Shown here: piece after piece, positions 1 through 11,637 of the stretch | Position numbering within the stretch: the stretch's first letter is position 1 | How the letters are laid out: every line of letters begins with the position of its first letter | Assembly: GCF_902459525.1 (NCBI RefSeq) | Contig: NZ_LR699166.1 | Coordinates: 287,501 to 351,500 of the forward strand | Direction of reading: 5' to 3' | DNA from: Sideroxydans sp. CL21 | Lineage (GTDB): Bacteria; Pseudomonadota; Gammaproteobacteria; Burkholderiales; Gallionellaceae | DNA: 64,000 bases | Program-made: the position numbers and the translations under genes | The notes under the pieces: model-generated | Database searches by the model: none | The model's input: only the letters and a program-made list of their open reading frames with translations | What the model was told of the DNA's origin: nothing

Positions 1-2916
<2,916 letters not shown>

Positions 2917-3039
2917 ATAACATTAGGTTCAGTTGCAAGTAGTGTGAGTTTCGCAACAATCAGAACACATCTTTACTTCTTCCAAAATTACATCAGGCGC
3001 TGGAACGCTAAACCCGTTTCAGCGATTGATAACAGTTAT

Positions 3040-3154
3040 GTCTGACGACCATAGCAAGTTGGCCCCACTCCTTCCCATCTCGAACAGGACAGTGAAACGA
3101 CTTCGCGCCAATGATAGTGTGCGTCCGCATGTGAAAGTAGGTCATCGTCAGACT
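3040..3154 (+). rRNA. rrf: 5S ribosomal RNA
   Basis: The sequence shows the conserved 5S blocks CCATAGCAAGTTGG, CCCATCTCGAACAGGACAG and GAAAGTAGGTCATCGTCAG. Its ends pair (GTCTGACGA with TCGTCAGAC). It follows the 23S gene by about 120 bases, as expected for an rrn operon. Ends are accurate to within one or two bases. Confidence 0.95.
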
Positions 3155-3165
3155 CCTTACAAAGT

Positions 3166-3194
3166 AAAAAGCCCAACCTTGTGTTGGGCTTTTT
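3166..3194 (+). terminator. rho-independent terminator of rrn operon
   Basis: GCCCAAC/GTTGGGC forms a 7-bp stem with a 5-base loop, preceded by an A run and followed by TTTTT. It lies directly after 5S rRNA. A second GC-rich hairpin (GCCCGCTC/GAGCGGGC, 3253-3270) lacks a T run and sits in the leader of the next operon. Confidence 0.9.
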
Positions 3195-3344
3195 GCTTTG
3201 TGGGACGGATAACGATCGCAGTGACAAGTTGTCTCGTATAAATGCGTAATACGCCCGCTCACGAGCGGGCTGCGCCATTGGCATGTGCTAAAATTGTTGC
3301 AGCATAGTTCGTGCATTCTAAAAATAAATTAGTGGTTTTCCAAT

Positions 3345-4532
3345 TTGCAACCCTTAGTCATCAGTCATTTCACACTTGCGAATAGCCTGGGGCTTGGGCT
3401 GTCGGCAACCCTGGATGCTTTGCGCCTGCGCCGTTCCGGATTGATTCCATGTGCGTTCGAGGACGTCGATCTGGAGACTTATATCGCCAAGGTTACAGAA
3501 TTGGATGCTTGCCACATGCGCAGCGATCTGACGGCCTATGATTGCCGCAACAATCGTCTTGCCCAATTGTGTCTGGAGCAGGACGGATTCGCCGACATGA
3601 TCGAAATGGCCAAGAACAAATACACTGCAGGCCGTATCGGCGTGTTTCTAGGCACCAGCACTTCCGGAATTCTGCACACCGAATTGGCCTACCGTCGCCT
3701 GGATAACGGTGCACTGCCTGCTGATTTTCATTATGCAGAAACGCAGAACACCTACTCACTGGCGCGCTTCGTTTCACGCTATCTGGGCTTGAGCGGGCCT
3801 TCCTTCGTGGTGTCTTCGGCGTGTTCTTCGAGCGCCAAGGTGTTCGCCAACGCGGCACGCATGATGACGGCGGGTGTATGCGATGCAGCCGTAGTAGGAG
3901 GAGTCGACAGTTTGTGCCTGAGCACGCTTTACGGTTTCAATTCATTGGGACTGGTCTCGCGTTTTCCATGCCGGCCTTACGATGCGGAGCGTGACGGCAT
4001 TTCGGTCGGAGAAGGCGCGGGCTTCGTCCTGCTTGAGCGCGCAACGGTCGATAACTCGTCGAACGCGATGCGGCTGTTGGGCGTAGGTGAAAGTTCCGAC
4101 GCATACCACATGTCCACACCGCATCCGGAGGGGTTGGGGGCGAAGCTGGCGATGCAGAGGGCGCTCGCATCCGCGGGATTGCAAGTCAGCGACATCGACT
4201 ATATCAATCTGCACGGCACTGCGACCAAATCCAACGACGCCAGTGAAGGCAAGGCAGTCGCCGATGTGTTCGGCACTGGCGTGCCATGCAGTTCCACCAA
4301 GGGATGGACAGGTCATCAGTTGGGCGCTGCCGGGGTCACTGAAGCGATCATTGGCATGCTGGCGATCGAGCACGATTTTTTGCCGGGAAGCGTGAACACG
4401 CAGCAACTCGATCCCGCCATCACGATCAATTATCAGATCGAGAACCGCGAACAGAAAATCCAGCGGGTGCTGAGCAATTCCTTCGGATTCGGCGGTAGCA
4501 ATTGCAGTCTGGTGCTGGGAAAACAGCCATGA
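3345..4532 (+). CDS. beta-ketoacyl-ACP synthase, aryl polyene type
   Basis: This 395-residue FabB/FabF-type condensing enzyme would extend the polyene chain with malonyl units. The complete Cys-His-His triad is visible: Cys160 in SSACSSS, His290 in HGTAT and His324 in TGHQLGAAG. The reading frame opens with TTG at 3345, giving MQPLVISHFTLANSLG, which matches the usual N-terminus of this family; no ATG lies nearby. It is the first gene of the cluster and overlaps the next by ATGA. A role in aryl polyene synthesis follows from the neighbours (ACP, ketoreductase, two hotdog dehydratases, aryl ligase), not from this gene alone. Confidence 0.9.
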   Translation: MQPLVISHFTLANSLGLGLSATLDALRLRRSGLIPCAFEDVDLETYIAKVTELDACHMRSDLTAYDCRNNRLAQLCLEQDGFADMIEMAKNKYTAGRIGVFLGTSTSGILHTELAYRRLDNGALPADFHYAETQNTYSLARFVSRYLGLSGPSFVVSSACSSSAKVFANAARMMTAGVCDAAVVGGVDSLCLSTLYGFNSLGLVSRFPCRPYDAERDGISVGEGAGFVLLERATVDNSSNAMRLLGVGESSDAYHMSTPHPEGLGAKLAMQRALASAGLQVSDIDYINLHGTATKSNDASEGKAVADVFGTGVPCSSTKGWTGHQLGAAGVTEAIIGMLAIEHDFLPGSVNTQQLDPAITINYQIENREQKIQRVLSNSFGFGGSNCSLVLGKQP

Positions 4533-5326
4533 TGCGGATATTCATTGAAGGGGTCGGCTTGCTCGGCCCGGGCCTGGATGGCTGGTCAGTCGGCCGCACT
4601 GTGTTGGCAGGCAACGCGACCTATGTTGCCGCACCGACGAACCTGCGCACAAGCGATATGCTGCCTGCCGCGGAACGCCGTCGCGCGGGCGTTCCCATCA
4701 AACTGGCACTGGCCGTTGGACAAGAGGCGTTCCTGCATTCCGGAAGGGATCCGAGGATGGCGGCTACGGTATTCACTTCGTCAGGAGGCGATAACGACAA
4801 CGCGCATGCCATCAACGCCATTCTCGCGACTGCACCGCGCGAAGTGTCGCCGACACGGTTCCATAATTCCGTGCACAACGCAGCGGCAGGGTACTGGTGT
4901 GTCGCGGCAGACACACATGAGCCATCCACCAGTCTGTGCGCACACGATGCGAGTTTTGCGGCGGGTTTGCTGGAATCGGCCGCACAAGTGACGGTGGATG
5001 ATGCGGTCGTGGTGTTGATCGCGTACGACCATCCTTTCCCCGAGCCGCTGCATGCCGTGCGGCCCATCACTGCGGCATTCGGGATGGCATTGATATTGTC
5101 GCCCCGACAAACCGAAAAATCTATCGCCGCAATCGAGTTGGATTTTGCGTCAGGCAAAGTCGAAGAAACCACGATGCAAGACGCAGGGTTGGAAGCGCTG
5201 CGTAGCGGTGTTCCTGCCGCACGCGGACTGCCGCTGCTGGCTGCCATGGCCTGCAACAACGCCGCGCGAATCGACATCGCTTACTTCGACGACAACCACC
5301 TCAGCCTTCGCGTGACGCCATGCTAG
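4529..5326 (+). CDS. ketosynthase-like protein (N-terminal KS half, PF13723 type)
   Basis: This 265-residue protein resembles the short beta-ketoacyl synthase-like proteins of aryl polyene clusters. It has the blocks RFHNSVHNAAAGYWCVA and STSLCAHDASFAAGLLES but lacks the C-terminal half that carries the catalytic histidines. It therefore probably cannot condense alone and may act as a partner or chain-length subunit of the preceding ketosynthase. I chose ATG 4529, overlapping the upstream stop as ATGA; a second ATG follows at once. The next gene overlaps its end by 7 bases, so translation is probably coupled. Confidence 0.8.
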   Translation: MMRIFIEGVGLLGPGLDGWSVGRTVLAGNATYVAAPTNLRTSDMLPAAERRRAGVPIKLALAVGQEAFLHSGRDPRMAATVFTSSGGDNDNAHAINAILATAPREVSPTRFHNSVHNAAAGYWCVAADTHEPSTSLCAHDASFAAGLLESAAQVTVDDAVVVLIAYDHPFPEPLHAVRPITAAFGMALILSPRQTEKSIAAIELDFASGKVEETTMQDAGLEALRSGVPAARGLPLLAAMACNNAARIDIAYFDDNHLSLRVTPC

Positions 5327-5763
5327 CGGACAAAGCCGCGATTGTCGGCGTCATTCCACATGCCGGCAACATGTGCCTGCTCGACGGTGTGCTGGAATGC
5401 GACGCACAACTCATCCGCTGCATCAGTGGCACGCACCGCGATGCAGCCAACCCGATGCGTTCCGGCGACATGCTGCCTGCGTTGTGCGGCATCGAATACG
5501 CGGCGCAGGCAATGGCAGTGCATGGGGCATGGGATGCGGGGTTCGACCGGAAACCGCGGACGGGCTATCTGGTGGCACTGCGCGATGTCGCTTGTCACAC
5601 GATGCGTCTGGATAACCTGGGCGACGACCTCATCATCGAAGCGGAAAAAATGATGGGAGACGAAACGCGTGTCATCTACCGGTTCGACATTCAGGCAGGA
5701 AAGGAAAAGATCATGAGCGGACGCGCAACGGTGGTGCTGAACGCAGACAAGGTGGCGGAATGA
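5320..5763 (+). CDS. 3-hydroxyacyl-ACP dehydratase-like hotdog protein (ApeP type)
   Basis: This 147-residue hotdog-fold protein has the N-terminal block IPHAGNMCLLDGV and the helix CGIEYAAQAMAVHG that typify the larger dehydratase of aryl polyene clusters. It is expected to remove water from the 3-hydroxyacyl-ACP made by the adjacent ketoreductase, giving the conjugated double bonds. The conserved His of the IPHAG block is the probable catalytic residue. The ORF overlaps both neighbours (7 bases upstream, ATGA downstream), showing tight operon structure. Confidence 0.85.
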   Translation: MLADKAAIVGVIPHAGNMCLLDGVLECDAQLIRCISGTHRDAANPMRSGDMLPALCGIEYAAQAMAVHGAWDAGFDRKPRTGYLVALRDVACHTMRLDNLGDDLIIEAEKMMGDETRVIYRFDIQAGKEKIMSGRATVVLNADKVAE

Positions 5764-6479
5764 AGCGCGCACTGGTGACCGGCGGCAGCGGCAACATCGG
5801 CACCGAGATATGCCGCAAGCTGGCATCGCTTGGGTACCACGTCTATGTGCACGCCAACAATTCACTGCAGAAGGCGGAAGAAATTGTCGCCGAGATCAAG
5901 GATACAGGGGGTAGCGCCCAGGCGATCGCCTTCGATGTGGCAAATGCCGAACAGACCCAGAACGCTCTGCAAACGGTACTGGCGGAAGGCGCGATCCAGA
6001 TCCTGGTGAACAACGCCGGCATCCATGACGATGCGGTGATGCCGGGCATGAATGCGCAACAATGGGGGCGGGTGATCGATGTTTCGCTGAACGGCTTTTT
6101 CAACGTGACGCAACCCTTGCTGCTGCCGATGATAGGGAAACGCTGGGGGCGCATCATCAACATCTCGTCCGTTGCCGCTATTGTTGGCAATCGCGGGCAG
6201 ACCAACTACGCCGCCGCCAAGGCCGGATTGCACGGTGCGACAAAATCGCTGGCGCTTGAAGTCGCCAGCCGCGGAATCACCGTGAATGCCATTGCACCGG
6301 GCATCATCGAATCCGCGATGACCAAGCATGTGTTCGACAAGGATGCCATCAAACGTCTGGTCCCAGTCGGGCGCGCAGGCAAGCCGGAGGAAGTGGCCGA
6401 TCTGGTGGCGTTCATCGCGTCCGACAAGGCAGCTTACATCTCGGGTCAGATCATCTCCATCAACGGCGCAATGACTTAG
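5760..6479 (+). CDS. 3-oxoacyl-ACP reductase, SDR family (ApeQ/FabG-like)
   Basis: A classical short-chain dehydrogenase of 239 residues. It has the nucleotide-binding TGGSGNIG (residues 7-14), NNAG (84-87) and the catalytic set Asn111, Ser137, Tyr150 and Lys154. It would reduce the beta-keto group of the growing polyene on ACP, probably with NADPH. It lies between the dehydratase and ACP genes, which is the usual order in aryl polyene clusters. FabG of fatty acid synthesis is the alternative identity, but the context argues for the dedicated paralogue. Confidence 0.92.
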   Translation: MKRALVTGGSGNIGTEICRKLASLGYHVYVHANNSLQKAEEIVAEIKDTGGSAQAIAFDVANAEQTQNALQTVLAEGAIQILVNNAGIHDDAVMPGMNAQQWGRVIDVSLNGFFNVTQPLLLPMIGKRWGRIINISSVAAIVGNRGQTNYAAAKAGLHGATKSLALEVASRGITVNAIAPGIIESAMTKHVFDKDAIKRLVPVGRAGKPEEVADLVAFIASDKAAYISGQIISINGAMT

Positions 6480-6536
6480 AGCCCGTGTGGTGAATGGGGT
6501 AAAATGCGCGCGCTTGGATAAACGACAGGGAACATC

Positions 6537-6797
6537 ATGGCAGCAAGTGCGCAGGAAAAAGAGTTGGCACAACTCATCGTGACTTCGTTGAATCTGGAAA
6601 TCACGGCAGACGAAATCGAACCGGAGGCGCCGCTGTATGGCGACGGCCTGGGGCTGGACTCCATCGATATACTTGAACTGTCGCTGGCGATCTCCAAAAC
6701 GTACGGCGTGCAGCTCAAATCGGACGATGCCGACAACAACAGGATATTCAGTTCGCTGCGCAGCCTGAACCGGCACATTCAGCAGCGCCGCGCATAG
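6537..6797 (+). CDS. acyl carrier protein
   Basis: This small acidic 86-residue protein has the phosphopantetheine attachment motif GLGLDSIDIL, with Ser42 as the modified residue. It should carry the aryl starter and the polyene intermediates. It is the only ACP visible in the cluster, whereas many aryl polyene clusters have two; a second may lie elsewhere or may not be used. The gene ends 2 bases from the stop of a convergent methyltransferase gene. Confidence 0.93.
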   Translation: MAASAQEKELAQLIVTSLNLEITADEIEPEAPLYGDGLGLDSIDILELSLAISKTYGVQLKSDDADNNRIFSSLRSLNRHIQQRRA

Positions 6798-6799
6798 AT

Positions 6800-7567
6800 T
6801 TACAGAGGTTTGTCCGCCAGATAGGTCGAGAATATCCCGATATCGATATTGCGTCGCACATTCACGAACCCCGCGTTCGCCAGGGTGTTCAAGACCTTTT
6901 CCGGTACAGCGCAGGCTTCGATGGTATCCCAGTAATAGCGCCATAATTGCGAAGTGCCCTTGTCCTTGGCGACAAGTTTGGCCAGTGCAGGAACGATGTA
7001 TCTGCAATAAACCCTGAGCAATGCAGTACTCACTTTCCCTTTTGGCGGAGTAATCTCGAGGATGCAAACCTTGCCGCCCGGCTTCAGTACCCGGTGGAAC
7101 TCCGAGAATGCGACGGACATGTCCGACACATGGCGAAGCGCATAACCCATGCTGAGAAAATCGTAAGTCGCATTGGCCAACGGAATTTGCTCCGCTCGGC
7201 CTTCGACCACCGTGACGCCGTTCGGCAATCTGGCGCTGCGGATCATGCCGGGACTGGGATCGACGCCGGTGATCATGGTCGGGTCGCCGACAAGTTGCGC
7301 TGCCTGTTTCGCCACCAGGCCGGTGCCCATGCCGACATCCAGTACGCGCATGCCGGGCTGCAATCCGGCGAAAGCCAGCATCTTGCGGCGGTAGGATGAG
7401 CCGGTACCGAGCCCCAGGATGTTTTCGATGCGGTCGTAATCGGAAGCCGTTTTGTCGAACTGTTCGCCGACCCAGTTACGGCGGTCTGCTTCGCAGTCGT
7501 AGTATTCGGCAAGCGGGGGGTGCGGCGCGTGGACGATGGAGCCGGGCGGCTCGTTGACTCTGGTCAT
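6800..7567 (-). CDS. class I SAM-dependent methyltransferase (UbiE-like)
   Basis: A roughly 255-residue methyltransferase with the SAM-binding motif RVLDVGMGTG, the post-motif DPSPGM, and a UbiE/COQ5-like layout (RRKMLAFAGLQPG, HRVLKPGGK). It is encoded on the opposite strand inside the polyene operon and converges on the ACP gene. In the cluster context the substrate could be the aryl head group, as aryl polyenes are often methylated on the ring or hydroxyl. A role in quinone synthesis cannot be excluded. ATG 7567 is used; a GTG five codons upstream is possible. Confidence 0.8.
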   Translation of the reverse strand: MTRVNEPPGSIVHAPHPPLAEYYDCEADRRNWVGEQFDKTASDYDRIENILGLGTGSSYRRKMLAFAGLQPGMRVLDVGMGTGLVAKQAAQLVGDPTMITGVDPSPGMIRSARLPNGVTVVEGRAEQIPLANATYDFLSMGYALRHVSDMSVAFSEFHRVLKPGGKVCILEITPPKGKVSTALLRVYCRYIVPALAKLVAKDKGTSQLWRYYWDTIEACAVPEKVLNTLANAGFVNVRRNIDIGIFSTYLADKPL

Positions 7568-7841
7568 ATTCAGGGCTTGCACGCAGGATGATTATGGGTG
7601 AATGCTAACCGAATTTTCACCATGTTGCGCGTGAATAGCACGGGCATGGCGCCCAGCGTTCAGGGCAAAGGGACCTGTTTCGGGGTAGAATGGCGGTGCC
7701 GAAAGCAAAAGTTGTCTCGTGCGGCGCAAAAATGAATAATCAGTGCAAGAATGTGAACTCTTAACATCATTGTGTATTCCTCAAACCGACAATTCGAAAT
7801 TCGCGCATCCATGACGGTTGTGCATCTTCAGGTGAAGTGAC

Positions 7842-8498
7842 ATGGCACGTTTTGGCAAGTTTTTTCTCGTGCTGGTGTTTATCGGTTACCCCATATTGCT
7901 GCACACTTTCATCCTTAAGGAAGAAGTTGGAATGTGGCAGCTGATGTGCGTTTTCGCACCTATGCTGGCAGGAGCGGCATGGGTGGCATTACGCATGGTC
8001 GGGAAAATATGGTGGCCACTGGTGGTGGCGGTATTCGCCGCGGGGATTTATTTCATCGCGACCGGAAATTACGGACGTATCGGACTGCTGGCGGTGAACG
8101 GATTGTCGAGCGCCAGCCTCAATCTGTTTCTGCTCTGGTTGTTCGGCCGCACCCTGCTGCGTGGAAGCGAGCCGCTGATCTCGCAGATATCGCGTCATAT
8201 CAACGGGAAACTGGATCCCGGAGTCGCCGATTACACGCGCAATGTCACCATCGCCTGGTGCATTTTCTTCGCCCTTCAAGTGATCATTTCGCTGCTGCTG
8301 TATATCTACGCACCGATTGCCGCGTGGTCGTTCTTCATCAATGTATTGAATCTGCCGCTGCTGATCGCGATGTTCGTCGGAGAAAAAGCCTATCGGACGC
8401 TGCGCTTCCCCGATCACCCCAAAACTTCCATCCTGAAGGTGATCGAGGTGTACACCAAGAATTTTGCGGCACCCGGAAAAGCGGATAGCGGACGCTGA
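7842..8498 (+). CDS. integral membrane protein, COG4648 family (ApeG-like)
   Basis: This 218-residue protein has about six hydrophobic segments and the family-typical stretch RHINGKLDPGVADYTRNVTIAWC, seen in COG4648 proteins that accompany aryl polyene clusters. Biochemical function is unknown; a role in membrane localisation or transport of the pigment is inferred from constant association. A 275-base divergent region separates it from the methyltransferase gene, and it heads the second half of the operon. Confidence 0.82.
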   Translation: MARFGKFFLVLVFIGYPILLHTFILKEEVGMWQLMCVFAPMLAGAAWVALRMVGKIWWPLVVAVFAAGIYFIATGNYGRIGLLAVNGLSSASLNLFLLWLFGRTLLRGSEPLISQISRHINGKLDPGVADYTRNVTIAWCIFFALQVIISLLLYIYAPIAAWSFFINVLNLPLLIAMFVGEKAYRTLRFPDHPKTSILKVIEVYTKNFAAPGKADSGR

Positions 8499-8512
8499 GG
8501 TTTCAATCACTC

Positions 8513-9844
8513 ATGGCAGCAATCCCGCTTATCCGTTGCAACGACGCCAACAGCGTGTTCGCCTACTGTGCGGGGCAACCTGTCGGTGTTCCGCGATTCC
8601 TCCAAGATGTAGCGAGACTGGTGGAAGAACTTCCGGACAGAAGTCATATACTGAATCTGTGTAGCGACCGCTATCGCTTCATGGTCGGCTTTTCGGCAGC
8701 ATTGCTGCGCGGGCAGACCAGCCTGTTACCGCCGAACTACACCTCCAGTTTCGTCGAGCGACTGAGCCAGCGTTATCCCGACATGTATTGCCTGGCCGAC
8801 GGCGAAGCCGACTTCAATGGCGTCGAGACCATGCGCTATCCGGACTTGCCGGATCAGTATGTTGCGGAGCGAACCATCCCGGTCATTCCGGAAGAACAGT
8901 GCGCGGCATTGGTGTTCACCTCGGGTACCACTGGGCAGCCGGTCGCACACCCCAAATCGTGGGGCAGCCTGTGCAAAAGTGCCGTCGCGGAAGCGGCGAG
9001 TCTCGGCATCACGCCGAACTCGGGCATGGCGGTATTGGGTACTGTTCCCGCCCAGCACATGTACGGCCTGGAATCGTCCATGCTGTTGGCTGTGCAAAAC
9101 GGCCTGGCGCTGGTCGCCGAAAGGCCGTTCTATCCGGCAGACATACGCGAGCAACTGGCCGCGCTGCCGCGACCGCGCTGCCTGATCACCACGCCCGTCC
9201 ATCTGCGCAGCTTGCTGTCCGACGCGGTGAAGCTTCCTGCAGTCGAGTTCGTGCTGTGCGCCACCGCGCCTCTTGCACTGCAGCTGGCGAACGAGACCGA
9301 AGCGCGTTTTGCCGCGCCGCTATACGAGATCTACGGCTGCACCGAGGCGGGCCAGATTGCCAGCCGCCGCACGACGCAGGGCATGGCCTGGCATTTGCTG
9401 GCAGGCGTCGAGCTGAGGCAGGATGAGCAGGGAAGCCATGTGTACGGCGGGCATGTAGAGATCGAAGCGACATTGAGCGATGTGATTGACCGCAACGCCG
9501 ACGGCACGTTCACACTGCACGGGCGCACGGCAGATATGGTGAACATCGCGGGCAAGCGCACGTCGCTGGCCAGCCTCAATCACCATCTGAACGCGATACC
9601 GGGAGTGCAGGACGGCGTATTCTTCATGCCGGACGACAGTGACGGGGCGGTCAAACGCCCGCTGGCTCTGGTGGTCGCACCCGGGATGCGCACTGAAGAC
9701 ATTCTCAACGCTTTGCGCAAGAGCGTGGATGCGGTCTTCCTGCCGCGCCCCCTGTATTTCGTCGATGCGCTGCCGCGAAATTCAACCGGAAAAATAACTC
9801 GCGAAGCCCTCATGCAATTGATCGAAGCCAGCGCGAAGAGATGA
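8513..9844 (+). CDS. aryl-ACP/CoA ligase of the ANL superfamily (ApeH/XanA2-like)
   Basis: The 443-residue adenylating enzyme shows the P-loop FTSGTTGQP (135-143), YGCTEAG, GRTADMVNIAGKR, and the C-terminal catalytic lysine in PRNSTGK (Lys427). In aryl polyene pathways this enzyme activates the hydroxybenzoate starter and loads it on ACP. The chorismatase encoded at 15848 would supply that acid. It overlaps the next gene by ATGA. Substrate identity (3-HBA, 4-HBA or other) cannot be read from the sequence by eye. Confidence 0.88.
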   Translation: MAAIPLIRCNDANSVFAYCAGQPVGVPRFLQDVARLVEELPDRSHILNLCSDRYRFMVGFSAALLRGQTSLLPPNYTSSFVERLSQRYPDMYCLADGEADFNGVETMRYPDLPDQYVAERTIPVIPEEQCAALVFTSGTTGQPVAHPKSWGSLCKSAVAEAASLGITPNSGMAVLGTVPAQHMYGLESSMLLAVQNGLALVAERPFYPADIREQLAALPRPRCLITTPVHLRSLLSDAVKLPAVEFVLCATAPLALQLANETEARFAAPLYEIYGCTEAGQIASRRTTQGMAWHLLAGVELRQDEQGSHVYGGHVEIEATLSDVIDRNADGTFTLHGRTADMVNIAGKRTSLASLNHHLNAIPGVQDGVFFMPDDSDGAVKRPLALVVAPGMRTEDILNALRKSVDAVFLPRPLYFVDALPRNSTGKITREALMQLIEASAKR

Positions 9845-10137
9845 ACAAGCTGTCCCTGCATTTTGCCGCAGTCCATCCGACCGCAGCCGGACATTTCCCC
9901 GGCAATCCGATCATACCCGGTGCGCTGCTGCTGGCGGAAGTACTGCGCTGCATCGAGCAGGCGGAGGGGGCGCGATTCGTTTCATGCAACATCAATGCAG
10001 CGAAGTTCCTGCATCCGGTGCGACCGGGCGATACTGTCGCAATCGAGTATGACGTTTCGGCGCGGGGAGCGATAGAGTTTCAATGCGACGTCGCCGGAAT
10101 CAGGGTCTTGACGGGAGGCGTCGTTGCAAACGCCTGA
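9841..10137 (+). CDS. FabZ-like 3-hydroxyacyl-ACP dehydratase (ApeI type)
   Basis: This short 98-residue hotdog protein keeps the FabZ active-site block HFPGNPIIPG with the catalytic His18. It is the second dehydratase of the cluster; in described aryl polyene systems the two dehydratases act together. It overlaps the ligase gene upstream (ATGA) and the acyltransferase gene downstream by 14 bases. Confidence 0.88.
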   Translation: MNKLSLHFAAVHPTAAGHFPGNPIIPGALLLAEVLRCIEQAEGARFVSCNINAAKFLHPVRPGDTVAIEYDVSARGAIEFQCDVAGIRVLTGGVVANA

Positions 10138-11047
10138 TAAAATCGAAGGCAAGCCCCCATCCGGATGGATGGAGAAGCCGGAACGCAGCAATACGCTGGC
10201 CATACGCTTCATCGTGTGGATTGCGCTCACGCTGGGGCGCCGCGTCGCGCGCTTGTTCCTGTACCCGATCTGCCTCTACTTCTTCCTGTTCGCGGGTGAA
10301 GCGCGAGAGGCATCGAAGAAATATCTGCGCAAAGTCCTGGGACGCGAACCCCATGCGGGCGATGGTTTCAGGCATATCCACACTTTTGCTTCAACCGTAC
10401 TGGATCGGGTGTTTCTGCTCAACGACCGTTACGACAAGTTCGACGTGCACGCGCATTTGGACGCAGCGGCACAGGCAATGATAGCCGGTAAGCAGGGCTG
10501 CATCCTGCTGGGTGCGCATCTGGGCAGTTTCGAGATCACGCGCGCCTTTGCCGACGAAATCAAGGGGCCCCCAGTCAATGTCGTAATGTATGAAGAGAAC
10601 GCGCGCAAACTGAACTCGGTACTGAAAGCGATCAATCCCGACCAGGACCAAAAGATAATCGGACTGGGCAAAGTGGATTCCATGCTCAAGGTGCAACAGG
10701 CACTACAGCACGGTGAATTCATCGGAATCCTCGCCGACAGGGGGTTGGAGCATGATGAAGCCAGCGTGACCTGTGATTTTCTGGGTACCCCTGCCAAGTT
10801 TCCCGGCGGACCCCTGCGCATGGCGTATATGCTGAAGAGCCCGGTGTTGCTCATGGTCGGCGTGTATCGCGGGGGGAACCGTTATGATCTGTACTTCGAG
10901 GGTCTGGTGGATATGAGCAACGCTCAGGGGGCACCGCGCAGTGAGCTGATCCGCCGGGCGCAGCATCGATATGTCGAGCGCATCGAGCACTATTGCCGCA
11001 ACGCACCCTACAATTGGTTCAATTTCTACGACTTCTGGAAATCATGA
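10124..11047 (+). CDS. LpxL/HtrB-type lysophospholipid acyltransferase
   Basis: This 307-residue membrane-anchored acyltransferase has the H-x4-E motif HLGSFE (His132, Glu137) and an N-terminal hydrophobic segment. It is related to late lipid A acyltransferases and is a standard member of aryl polyene clusters, where it probably attaches the polyene to a lipid. The start is an unusual TTG at 10124, supported by a GGGAGG ribosome-binding site six bases upstream and lying inside the end of the dehydratase gene. Confidence 0.87.
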   Translation: MQTPDKIEGKPPSGWMEKPERSNTLAIRFIVWIALTLGRRVARLFLYPICLYFFLFAGEAREASKKYLRKVLGREPHAGDGFRHIHTFASTVLDRVFLLNDRYDKFDVHAHLDAAAQAMIAGKQGCILLGAHLGSFEITRAFADEIKGPPVNVVMYEENARKLNSVLKAINPDQDQKIIGLGKVDSMLKVQQALQHGEFIGILADRGLEHDEASVTCDFLGTPAKFPGGPLRMAYMLKSPVLLMVGVYRGGNRYDLYFEGLVDMSNAQGAPRSELIRRAQHRYVERIEHYCRNAPYNWFNFYDFWKS

Positions 11048-11637
11048 TGCGCTTTCTGATTTTGCTGCTTTGTCTTGCATCTGTCCCGGTGCATGCGGAA
11101 AATCGTCAGGCTCCGCCGGTGGTCGGGTGGGATTTGCCGCAACTGATGCAAGGTCTTGCGCAAAGACCGACCTCGCAAGGGAAATTCACCGAGCGTAAAT
11201 ACCTCAGCGTATTGAACCGGCCACTGGAATCATCCGGCACCCTGAAGTTCCAGGCTCCGGGTCATCTGGAAAAGCACACGCTTGTTCCCAAAGCAGAAGA
11301 TCTCGTGCTCGACCAGGGCGTGCTTACGATCGACAGCAAGGCGCATAACATCAAGCGCACACTGGTATTGCAGGAGTATCCGGCGGTATGGGCGTTCGTC
11401 GAAAGCATCCGTTCCACACTGGCGGGGGATCAGGCCACACTGGAACGCTTTTACACCATCGCGCTGGATGGCGATGAAACGAAATGGCGCATGCGGTTGC
11501 TGCCCATAGAGCAAAAAACGCGTGAAATGGTGCGCGAGATCGTTATCACGGGTCACGGCAACCGTGTCGCCGGCATCGAGATGCGTGAGTCCAACGGCGA
11601 TTATTCCAGCATGACAGTTGTCGACGAAGCGCAATGA
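11044..11637 (+). CDS. LolA-like outer membrane lipoprotein carrier protein
   Basis: The 197-residue product begins with a signal peptide (MRFLILLLCLASVPVHA) and continues with a LolA-like beta fold (SQGKFTERKYLSVLNRPLESSGTLKFQAPGHLEKHT). LolA-like proteins are constant in aryl polyene operons and are thought to ferry the lipid-linked pigment across the periplasm. The start overlaps the acyltransferase stop (ATGA) and the end overlaps the exporter gene (ATGA). Confidence 0.87.
   Translation: MMRFLILLLCLASVPVHAENRQAPPVVGWDLPQLMQGLAQRPTSQGKFTERKYLSVLNRPLESSGTLKFQAPGHLEKHTLVPKAEDLVLDQGVLTIDSKAHNIKRTLVLQEYPAVWAFVESIRSTLAGDQATLERFYTIALDGDETKWRMRLLPIEQKTREMVREIVITGHGNRVAGIEMRESNGDYSSMTVVDEAQ

Noticed and set aside
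3253-3270. GC-rich hairpin after the rrn terminator
   Set aside because: It lacks a T run; it may be a leader structure but nothing more can be said.
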